Below, in pieces: positions 44,064-51,806 of a DNA stretch of 51,806 bases (the stretch's first letter is position 1; each line of letters begins with the position of its first letter). A program made the position numbers and the translations under genes. A model generated the notes under the pieces. The model was not told the origin of the DNA and did no database searches. It worked only from the letters and a program-made list of their open reading frames with translations. The stretch spans positions 1-51,806 of the forward strand of contig JAHHHV010000016.1 of NCBI GenBank assembly GCA_019359155.1, given 5' to 3'. Source of the stretch: Pegethrix bostrychoides GSE-TBD4-15B. Lineage in GTDB: Bacteria; Cyanobacteriota; Cyanobacteriia; Elainellales; Elainellaceae.

Positions 44064-44603
44064 TTAGGAAACGGTTTCTCGCTTGAGCTGCTGCTGCTGC
44101 TCGACTTCCCAGCGCTGATCAAGCAGCGGCATTTCCCGTTCTAGAAAGGCGTGCAGGTCATGCATTTCCCGAAGTCGCTGCTGCTGAACGGGCGGACTGT
44201 CTTTCAGTAGATCTAGTCCTTTTGCCGCTAGCTCCTTGAATGCCGTAATCTGCGCCATGCGCTGCTTGGTCATCTGCGACCAAGCGTTAGGTCTGATTTG
44301 AAAGTAATCCCGCCGCTCACCCGGAATGCTGATCCGCTCAATTAGGCCAATCTGGATCAGCAGTCGCGTCATGGTGCTAATCGAACCTTTGCTAGCCTGC
44401 AAGACTTCGGCCAGCTGACCATGCGACTGCCGCTGTGGACTGGAGAGCAGCAGCCAGCCAAAAATTCGACCTGACATCCGGGGCAATCCCGCTAGCTCAA
44501 ACATCAGGCCAACTTCTTCGACAAACTGCATTTGTTCAGGCTGATTGGAACTCAAGCTAGGATTTGAATTAATATTTACATTACTTAACTCTAAAAGTAC
44601 CAT
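44064..44603 (-). CDS. GbsR/MarR-family transcriptional regulator
   Basis: The protein has 179 residues. A winged helix-turn-helix (about 50-110) shows MSGRIFGWLLLSSPQRQSHGQLAEVLQASKGSISTMTRLLIQIGLIERI and the wing SIPGERRDYFQI. Helical ends provide dimerisation. The GbsR type typically represses its own or a neighbouring operon in response to a ligand. It is the first gene of the efflux block, and an inverted repeat lies just upstream of its start. Confidence 0.85.
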   Translation of the reverse strand: MVLLELSNVNINSNPSLSSNQPEQMQFVEEVGLMFELAGLPRMSGRIFGWLLLSSPQRQSHGQLAEVLQASKGSISTMTRLLIQIGLIERISIPGERRDYFQIRPNAWSQMTKQRMAQITAFKELAAKGLDLLKDSPPVQQQRLREMHDLHAFLEREMPLLDQRWEVEQQQQLKRETVS

Positions 44604-44611
44604 ATTTTGAA

Positions 44612-44631
44612 TGTTCAGTACTGATTGAACA
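44612..44631. promoter_or_regulatory. Inverted repeat, candidate operator of the GbsR-like regulator
   Basis: TGTTCAGTACTGATTGAACA has perfect 6-bp arms (TGTTCA/TGAACA) around an eight-base centre. It lies eight bases before the regulator's start codon, a natural autoregulation site. Confidence 0.55.
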
Positions 44632-44823
44632 AATGGAGCATACGAGTAAATAGAGGAGCTAGCAGATCTGTCAAAAGCTGGTTGTTACTTACAGGTTTAC
44701 TTACAAGATAGCGAGGCAGAACTCCCCTGCCTTCATCCGGTCGGATGATCCGGCTGGATTTCAAATAGCCGGAATAGTTGGAAAAAGTCGGAAAATCTTA
44801 GGTGGCGCTAGTCTGGGCTTGCT

Positions 44824-45789
<966 letters not shown>

Positions 45790-45835
45790 CTAAAATTGAG
45801 GCAGTAAGTCTGGGCAGTTACTTTCGTTGATTTCT

Positions 45836-46153
45836 ATGGCAACCAAAAAGCAGTTTGGCAGTTTTCAGGATTTAGTCGCGCAGTCGGAACTGCCGATCTT
45901 GGTCGATTTTTATGCGCCCTGGTGCGGTCCCTGTCAGATGATGGCAGGCATTTTGGAGCAGGTTAACAGTCAGATGAAGCAGCAGCTGCGGATCGTCAAG
46001 ATCAATACGGAGAATTACCCCCAGCTTGCGAGCCAGTATCAGATCAAGGCATTGCCAACGCTGGTGCTGTTTAAAGCAGGCGAGCCTGCCCTCAGAATTG
46101 AAGGGGCGCTGTCGCTAGAGAAGCTGAAGCTAAAGCTCCAGGCGCATACCTGA
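45836..46153 (+). CDS. Thioredoxin, y-type (TrxQ-like)
   Basis: The protein has 105 residues. The redox site is FYAPWCGPCQMM, followed by the cis-Pro loop KALPTLVLFKAGEP. The MATKKQFGSFQDLV beginning and QMM after the site match the cyanobacterial y-type thioredoxin as I recall it from Synechocystis, rather than m-type TrxA. It reduces target disulfides in antioxidant metabolism. Divergent from fabG. Confidence 0.88.
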   Translation: MATKKQFGSFQDLVAQSELPILVDFYAPWCGPCQMMAGILEQVNSQMKQQLRIVKINTENYPQLASQYQIKALPTLVLFKAGEPALRIEGALSLEKLKLKLQAHT

Positions 46154-46185
46154 TTGGCTGTTTAAAAGCAGCTATTCAAACTCAG

Positions 46186-48057
46186 CTATTCAAAAGCAGA
46201 TGGCTCGGTCTCCTGATTGTCGGCAGGTTCTCTAAGATCTGGCTCTCTGGAATCTGGCTCTCTGGAATCCGACAGATCTGAGCGGCCAGCATCCCTAGTG
46301 GGCGGCTTAGATCTGTCGCGAATGCAGCGATAGAGCCGATAGCGATAGCCATCCACAGAGCGGGACTTGCCCTCAGCCTGACAGTGCTGCTGGTTGAGCA
46401 CATCTTCTAGCGGCTGCTCTGGGACAGTCTGAAAGTTGATTAGCCACAGATCGAGTGGACGCTGTAGCAGATTGAGATTGCGGCGCAGCGTCGTCACGAC
46501 TGCATCTTGATCCTGCGCCCCATGTGCCAACAAAAACTGGGATTCAGGCAAATCGGGCAGCTGTTCTAGCCCCAGTGCCAAGCCCATTAGTCGTCCAGTC
46601 TGGCCGTGTGTCTGATGCGGAATTGCGATTAGGGCTGGAGCCTGAGACTGCTGAGCGATTGCTGCAACCACCTGATCCGGGCGATGCGTTTTTTGATAGC
46701 CCAGGTCGCTAAGCACCGTCGCTGCCCCAGCTAGACTCAGCAGCCAGATTGCAACCACGACTCGGCGGCTGCTCACCCGCAGCAGCGCCAGCAAAACCGG
46801 CGAAACACGGTCTGCAGGCGAGCGAGCAATCTGTAGCGCCACATCCCAACTGCTAGCCAAGCTGCCGCCAATCAGGGCAATTGCGCCTGGGAAGAAGACA
46901 AAGTTATAGCGAAAAGCGCTGGTTAAATCGGCATCCAGCGAGTAGGTGATGCCGAAGAACAGCAACGCCGTGCAGCAGACAAACAGGCTGAGCGCCATCA
47001 CGCCTAGTCGCGCATCTCGGTTGAGCATCTGCACCCGCAGACCTCGGTAGAGTTTGGGCAGCGTCCAGAGCAGCAGCAGCACTAGCGCCCCACCTGAGAG
47101 CCAGCGAATTAGCTGCGAATCGGCCTGAATCGGCAGTAGATAGAGCAGTGTTGCCCAGCCAGCCAGCGCCTGAGCGATCGGTTCGAGCCAAGCTAGCCCT
47201 GAGCGACTGGGGCTGTAGATCCAGCGGGTTAGCTCGCTGCCCTGAATATCTTGCAGCAGCGGCAGCCAGACTAGACCCGTCGCCGCCGTCCCTGCTGCCA
47301 CCAGCCAAATGCGCCGCCAGTGCGATGAGGGATGCCAGATCCCGCCTTCCCGCCAGCTCTGCACAAGCCCCAGACCCAGCAGCACGACCGCTTCAGCGCC
47401 CAGGGTAAGCGCAACGAAGTAGTGGGTGGCAATCCCCAAGCCGTTGATCACAATCCAGCCCAGACAAAGCCCAAGCGGCAGCGACATTCGGTCGCGCAGT
47501 TGCCTTGCTGCCGCCATCAGACAGCAGAGGGACAGCAAAATCCAGCAGATGGCTAACGTATAGTGTCGTCCCTCCTGCGCCAGGTAAATGCCAAACGGCG
47601 ATACCGCCATCAGTGCGGCTGAAATCTGCGCTGCTACCCGCGAACGAAACCCTAGCCAGCCCAGCCAGTAGCTCAGCGGAATAGAAATTGCGCCAATCAA
47701 AGCTGATAGCGACCGCAGGTTCCAGGCTGAAACCAGGCCGTCTAGGGGTGAAACCAGCTTCAGCCAAAGGTGGTTAAGCAAAAAGTAGAGCGGCGGATGA
47801 TTACTCTCCTGCACCAAGCGCTCCACTACCTGCGCGAGTCCGGCTGAGTGATTGGGCTTCAGCGGTGCGAGCAAAGTCTCAGCGGCAATGACCTGATCGA
47901 GCGGCACTGTCAAAAAGCTGTTGCCCAGACTGAAGACAATGGTTGAAAACTCGTCTGCCCAAAGCGGTTTGGCGGCCAGATTCACAAACCGCAGTCCTAG
48001 ACCCAGCGCTATCCAGAGGCAGAGCAGCCAAAAATCGGTGCGGTTAGCAGGTTTCAC
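46186..48057 (-). CDS. GT39-like polytopic membrane protein
   Basis: The protein has about 623 residues from GTG 48057, chosen because GGGGGAGG lies about ten bases upstream; a TTG at 48120 is possible. The first loop carries KPLWADEFSTIVF, an early D-E pair as in GT-C (PMT/ArnT-like) enzymes. About ten membrane helices follow, and ESNHPPLYFLLNHLW is typical of GT39/DUF-type glycosyltransferases. A soluble domain lies near the C-terminus. The tail is an SREPD repeat from a 15-bp duplication (46237-46266). Lipid-linked sugar transfer is inferred. Confidence 0.7.
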   Translation of the reverse strand: MKPANRTDFWLLCLWIALGLGLRFVNLAAKPLWADEFSTIVFSLGNSFLTVPLDQVIAAETLLAPLKPNHSAGLAQVVERLVQESNHPPLYFLLNHLWLKLVSPLDGLVSAWNLRSLSALIGAISIPLSYWLGWLGFRSRVAAQISAALMAVSPFGIYLAQEGRHYTLAICWILLSLCCLMAAARQLRDRMSLPLGLCLGWIVINGLGIATHYFVALTLGAEAVVLLGLGLVQSWREGGIWHPSSHWRRIWLVAAGTAATGLVWLPLLQDIQGSELTRWIYSPSRSGLAWLEPIAQALAGWATLLYLLPIQADSQLIRWLSGGALVLLLLWTLPKLYRGLRVQMLNRDARLGVMALSLFVCCTALLFFGITYSLDADLTSAFRYNFVFFPGAIALIGGSLASSWDVALQIARSPADRVSPVLLALLRVSSRRVVVAIWLLSLAGAATVLSDLGYQKTHRPDQVVAAIAQQSQAPALIAIPHQTHGQTGRLMGLALGLEQLPDLPESQFLLAHGAQDQDAVVTTLRRNLNLLQRPLDLWLINFQTVPEQPLEDVLNQQHCQAEGKSRSVDGYRYRLYRCIRDRSKPPTRDAGRSDLSDSREPDSREPDLREPADNQETEPSAFE

Positions 48058-48374
48058 GCAGTTTTGCCTCCCCCGCCTCGAATCCTGCCTTCGGCTGCCA
48101 TCTGCCGGTTGTCTGGCCAAACGGTTGTTTCATTCTATTTCGTCAAACCCAGGTAGGCTGCCCCGCACTCAGCTACGGCGGCACTGATTCAGTGATGGAG
48201 TCTTTCAGTGATGAAATTTCGCGGCGCAATCTTGGCTAATCAAGCGCCCAATAATCCAGTCTAGTTTGCCAAACAACAGGGTTCGGTGTCATCCCAGATG
48301 ATTGGGATACTGAACTGTATCATTTCAGGCGCAAGATGGCTCATTCACAGAGGGTCAGCAGCGATACCTGCAAT

Positions 48375-49529
48375 CTACCGCCCTGCAATCTGCCGCAATG
48401 CATCTGCCAAAATTCCATAGTCTAAAGGCTGGTTGTGCAGATGGGCAGAGATCCGGATCAGCCATTGATCTTGCCAGAGAATCACAGGAACTACAATCTG
48501 CTGCTCAAACAGCTTGGCCTGAAGCTGGGCTGCGTTCTGGTCTCGGTAGGGAATCACGGCCATTGAGCCAATTAAGGCATCTGGGCAGGGTGGCTCAACC
48601 TGAAGCTGTTGGTAGAGCAAGCCCCGCATCGCCAAGACCAGCGCTCGATTCCGTGCCATGACTGCTGGCCAGCCGCCTGGTAGCGTTGCGGCCACCACCT
48701 GAATGGCGGCAGGAATGCAGAGATAGGGCGAGGGATCGGCAGTGCCTACCCAGTCAAACTCTAGGTGAAAGCGCGAGCGGTCGGTGCGGGGCGAATTGGC
48801 ACCGTGGCTAATCACCAGGGGGCGGATCTGGGCTTGACGGTCGGGGCGTACATACAGAAACGCCGCACCTTTGGGCGCACAGAGCCATTTGTGGCAGTTG
48901 CCCGTATAGTACGCTGCTCCTAGCTCGTTCAGATTGAGCGAGATCATCCCCGGCGCATGCGCCCCATCTACTAAAACATCAATGTTTTGCAGTGCCAATT
49001 GCTGAATCAACGCCTGAAGCGGGAAAATTAGCGCGGTCTGGCTAGTCACATGATCAATCAGCACCAGCCGAGTCTTGGCTGAAACTCTATATAGTACGGC
49101 TGTGGTAATTTCAGCGTCAGACTGCACCGGAAACGGCACTTCCGCCACAGTTACTTTTGCTCCAGATGCCGCTGCTGCAAACTCCAGCGCATTTCGCGAA
49201 GCATTGTACTCATGGTTAGTGGTCAACAGCTCGTCGCCGGGTTGAAACTTCAGCGACCGCAGTACCGTATTTACGCCCGTGGTTGCATTGGGGACGAAAG
49301 CTAGCTGGGCAGGATCTGCGCCCACAAAAGCGCCTAGTTCAAGTCGAGCTGTCTCCAGCAGCGGCTCTAGCGCCAGCTCAAAAAACCGAACTGGCTCTTG
49401 CTCTAGCTGCGCCCGAAGCTGCTGCTGCTGCTCCATCACCTGCTTCGGACAGGCTCCAAACGAGCCGTGATTTAAAAAGGTGATGTCTGGATCAAGCGAC
49501 CAGTGATCGCGCCAGTTAGATTTACTCAT
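48375..49529 (-). CDS. Class V aminotransferase-fold PLP enzyme (isopenicillin-N-epimerase-like)
   Basis: The protein has 384 residues. DITFLNHGSFGACPKQVME is followed by FVPNATTGVNTVLRSL, VLVDGAHAPGMI (Asp contacting the PLP ring) and GNCHKWLCAPKGAAFL (Schiff-base Lys, about residue 213). This pattern is that of epimerase/cysteine-desulfurase-like class V enzymes. The substrate is not determined. I chose the start MSKSNW at 49529. Confidence 0.85.
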   Translation of the reverse strand: MSKSNWRDHWSLDPDITFLNHGSFGACPKQVMEQQQQLRAQLEQEPVRFFELALEPLLETARLELGAFVGADPAQLAFVPNATTGVNTVLRSLKFQPGDELLTTNHEYNASRNALEFAAAASGAKVTVAEVPFPVQSDAEITTAVLYRVSAKTRLVLIDHVTSQTALIFPLQALIQQLALQNIDVLVDGAHAPGMISLNLNELGAAYYTGNCHKWLCAPKGAAFLYVRPDRQAQIRPLVISHGANSPRTDRSRFHLEFDWVGTADPSPYLCIPAAIQVVAATLPGGWPAVMARNRALVLAMRGLLYQQLQVEPPCPDALIGSMAVIPYRDQNAAQLQAKLFEQQIVVPVILWQDQWLIRISAHLHNQPLDYGILADALRQIAGR

Positions 49530-49548
49530 AGCTGCCAACAGCTGTCAA

Positions 49549-49620
<72 letters not shown>

Positions 49621-49723
49621 ACGCGATACTTACTTTAGCTAAAAGTAGAAGGGTTTGGCAAGCTTTGGATGAGCTGCGCCAGAATATTGAGCCAACACTG
49701 AGCCAATGTTGAGTCAGAAATCT

Positions 49724-50296
49724 CTAGCGGCCTTCAGAAATATTCCTGCCCAGTCTCAGCTGAGCCAGCTTTGCCTGAGCCTCCGGATTGAGGGCACTGC
49801 CCAGCAGCCGTCGCGAGGATTGCTGCTGTCGGTGCAACGACCGCTGCTTGTGACGAACCCGATGAGCCGCTAGCTCCACCTCTGTCCAGAGCCGCTGTGC
49901 TGACATCCACTCTGCGCCATAACCAATCACCGTCAGCTGCTGTGCCCGATCTGAAGTTGCCACAATCAGCCGATGTGAAAATTTCCGCAGGTCTTTGCGA
50001 AATGCCGCACAGGACTTTTCGATAAAGGTATCGGCAGTTTGGCGATGATCGGTATAGTGAACCGAAAGATAGCTGGCAATCACCTCCCGACTACCGGGAC
50101 TATCGCGGTACTGCGAGTCAAACACAACTTGAGTCTCAAAGTTTTGGGCAGCGCTGTAGCTCAACAGAGATTCCACTAACTCACGCCGCGCTGATCCCAG
50201 ACCCTCACAGTCACGTAGCCGCACTAGCTCTGGCCAAGCGCCAATCATGTTGTAGCCATCGACATACAAAATCGCTTCGGACTGAGAGGCGGACAT
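49724..50296 (-). CDS. NYN-domain ribonuclease (YacP/Rae1-like)
   Basis: The protein has 190 residues. PIN-like acidic residues lie in LYVDGYNMIGAWP, VVFDSQYRDSPGS and VATSDRAQQ. These match the YacP family of NYN nucleases (Rae1 cleaves ribosome-bound mRNA in Bacillus). The C-terminal helix is basic (HRVRHKQRSLHRQQQSSRR). Confidence 0.85.
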   Translation of the reverse strand: MSASQSEAILYVDGYNMIGAWPELVRLRDCEGLGSARRELVESLLSYSAAQNFETQVVFDSQYRDSPGSREVIASYLSVHYTDHRQTADTFIEKSCAAFRKDLRKFSHRLIVATSDRAQQLTVIGYGAEWMSAQRLWTEVELAAHRVRHKQRSLHRQQQSSRRLLGSALNPEAQAKLAQLRLGRNISEGR

Positions 50297-50398
50297 AGCA
50301 AAGCCTCAATTGCGGCACTCGTAGGTTTCGTTCCCTCTAGTGTGCCTAGATTTAATTCAGTTTGTAAACCAAATCTGAATTAAATCTAAACCTGCGAA

Positions 50399-51100
50399 CT
50401 AAACCTGCGAACTCATCTGCATTAGCCGCTGCTTCAGTCGCTCTGGGTTGCCTTGATCCACCACCCGTCCGGATTCCAGCAGAAACGCGCCGTCGCAGTA
50501 ATCTAGCTCTTCGAGGCGATGCGTTACCCAGAGCGCCGTTAGCCCTCGCTGATGCACGAGCTGCCGCACCTGTGCCACCAGACTCAGCTGGCTGTCGGCA
50601 TCCAGCAGGGCAGTTGGCTCATCCAGCAGCAGCACCTCACAGTGACGGGCAATCGCCCCAGCAATCGCTACCCGCTGCTTTTGGCCACCGCTGAGCGCAT
50701 AGATGGGGCGGCGCTGAAGGGGGGTTAAATTAACCGCCCCCAGCGCCTCCTCAACCCGCTGCCGAATTTGGGCATAGCTGAGCTGTTCAGCCACCAAACC
50801 AAAGGCAACATCAGCCCCAACAGTCGGCATCACCAGCTGATGATCGGGGTTTTGAAACACAAAGCCGACTGGCGGCGCAATTTCGATCTGACCGCTGGCT
50901 GGAGCCATGAGTCCTGAGAGCACTTTTAAGAGCGTGGACTTGCCGCTGCCGTTGCTACCCAGCAGCATCCAGAATTCGCCCTTGGGCACTTCCAGACTGC
51001 AATCTTGCAGCACCATTGCCCCAGACGGCCACTGAAACTGGAGTTGACGGACGGTAATGGCGGCTTTACTAATGCCTGTGCTAATCCCAACGTCTGACAT
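50399..51100 (-). CDS. Energy-coupling-factor ABC transporter ATPase (EcfA/CbiO-like)
   Basis: The protein has 233 residues. Walker A is LGSNGSGKSTLL, the Q-loop VGFVFQNPDHQLV (typical of ECF/CbiO proteins), the signature ALSGGQKQRVAIAGA and Walker B VLLLDEPTALLD. It energises vitamin or metal uptake with EcfT and an S-component, neither in the window. Five bases downstream of the UPF0367 gene. Confidence 0.88.
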   Translation of the reverse strand: MSDVGISTGISKAAITVRQLQFQWPSGAMVLQDCSLEVPKGEFWMLLGSNGSGKSTLLKVLSGLMAPASGQIEIAPPVGFVFQNPDHQLVMPTVGADVAFGLVAEQLSYAQIRQRVEEALGAVNLTPLQRRPIYALSGGQKQRVAIAGAIARHCEVLLLDEPTALLDADSQLSLVAQVRQLVHQRGLTALWVTHRLEELDYCDGAFLLESGRVVDQGNPERLKQRLMQMSSQV

Positions 51101-51105
51101 CTGGC

Positions 51106-51378
51106 CTATTCTGCCGCCACCATGAAAAATCCGGGCGGACGGCCTGATGCGGTTGCCGTACTCGACTTCTCGGACATCTGCACGGCAGCCACTTCGCTCA
51201 CCAGCATCGCCACTGATTTGCCCGTCATCTGCTCGCAGGTCATTTCTAGCGTAGTGGGATTCCCTGAGCGCAGCGCTTCTAAGATCTGCTGATAGAGCGC
51301 TTTTGCATCTTCTTCAGTCTTACGCTGTACCGAGAGCATCATGGGTGAGTTTTTCAAACTTACGTCAATCACAAACAT
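51106..51378 (-). CDS. UPF0367 family protein
   Basis: From the ATG at 51378 the protein has 90 residues. It matches the cyanobacterial UPF0367 family in length and pattern (LSVQRKTEEDAKALYQQI, EMTCEQMTGKSVAML, STATASGRPPGFF). Function unknown. It is probably co-transcribed with the downstream ECF ATPase gene. Confidence 0.88.
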   Translation of the reverse strand: MFVIDVSLKNSPMMLSVQRKTEEDAKALYQQILEALRSGNPTTLEMTCEQMTGKSVAMLVSEVAAVQMSEKSSTATASGRPPGFFMVAAE

Positions 51379-51679
51379 ACGAGTCCGATCCAAAACGCTT
51401 TTTACCTATACCAGTGTACGGTTTACCAGCTCGAACGAGGAGCACTGCTATTGCCGGACTCACTCGCTTTTTCAGCTTCTCTTTAGGAACGGGGATGATA
51501 AAACCCGAATGACGTGACATAATGAGGAAACAGTAAAGAAAAGTAAACCCTGCTCACATTTTGTTGCTCTTTGTGCAGATTGCAGTTTCGAGTGGCACTG
51601 TCCTCAATCTGCCCTCAACCTGCAAGCCGAGCAGATGAACTCATTCTCAATTAATCCAGAACGTTTTGGAGATTAAAAT
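51379..51679. promoter_or_regulatory. psbD upstream region
   Basis: This 301-bp divergent spacer holds the psbD promoter and leader. A CATAAT at 51520-51525 could be a -10 box, leaving a leader of roughly 150 bases. The ribosome site GGAG is at 51668-51671. No second gene is seen. Confidence 0.45.
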
Positions 51680-51806
51680 ATGACCATAGCAATGGGAAGA
51701 TCGCGGAGCGAGCGCGGCGCATTCGATGTCGTCGATGACTGGCTCAAACGCGACCGATTCGTTTTCGTCGGCTGGTCTGGCCTCCTGCTGTTCCCCTGCG
51801 CTTTCC
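51680..51806 (+). CDS. psbD: Photosystem II D2 protein (5' part, cut by window edge)
   Basis: The first 42 residues, [20 protein letters not shown] then [20 protein letters not shown], are the conserved N-terminus of D2. D2 is the reaction-centre core subunit of photosystem II. The rest lies outside the window; psbC commonly overlaps its end. Confidence 0.97.
   Translation, partial: MTIAMGRSRSERGAFDVVDDWLKRDRFVFVGWSGLLLFPCAF

Overview
The window is chromosomal DNA from a cyanobacterium. It ends in the first 42 codons of psbD (photosystem II D2). It also carries ndhM (cyanobacterial/plastid NDH-1 subunit), an UPF0367 protein, a helical carotenoid protein, a DUF6335 protein, a y-type thioredoxin and a SphS/SphR-like two-component pair. 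Housekeeping genes (def, aat, ftsX-like, rnhA, fabG, tRNA-Asn) argue against the whole window being a plasmid. Base composition is moderately GC-rich by eye. Short tandem duplications of 10-16 bp are scattered through genes and spacers. I cannot name the genus; a filamentous or Leptolyngbya-like lineage is only a guess.

Layout. Positions 1-1150 look accessory: the tail of a probable transposase, a gene of unknown function whose stop codon lies inside a 59-bp attC-like site (integron-cassette architecture), and a DUF1398-like gene. Positions 1381-3534 hold a TPR protein, a Lin0512-family protein and a proline-rich membrane protein. Positions 3673-6950 form a plasmid-type replication module. 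It has a Rep-like protein with two probable winged-helix regions (minus strand), an AT-rich leader with palindromes, six directly repeated 18-bp iterons, and a divergent gene whose motifs match an archaeo-eukaryotic (PrimPol-type) primase. I consider this the most important part of the window.

Positions 6993-20433 carry a membrane-anchored trypsin-like protease, an HDAC-like deacetylase, a DUF1800/DUF1501 pair, a predicted seven-bladed FG-GAP propeller downstream of a large membrane protein, a fatty acyl-AMP ligase with a DUF1400 alpha/beta hydrolase, RNase HI with an unusual C-terminal extension, and a DUF4230 protein. ndhM follows.

Positions 21159-27775 are a signalling cluster: a zinc-ribbon/probable pseudokinase/PP2C phosphatase, a CHAT-protease/FHA protein, a protein of unknown function, and an FHA/PrsW intramembrane protease. 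Phosphothreonine readers, an eraser and two proteases sit together with no intact kinase nearby.

Positions 27845-40395 are mostly housekeeping or conserved cyanobacterial genes (def, a PEP-CTERM-type surface protein, ftsX, aat, sphR-sphS-pseudouridine synthase, RodZ-like, DUF6335, U32 peptidase, helical carotenoid protein). Positions 40577-44603 are a GbsR/MarR regulator plus a MacAB-like efflux operon with a clear operator candidate. Positions 44824-51806 hold fabG, thioredoxin, a GT39-like membrane protein, a PLP enzyme, tRNA-Asn, a NYN-domain RNase, an ECF ATPase, UPF0367 and the start of psbD. All calls come from reading sequence and translations; no database search was run.
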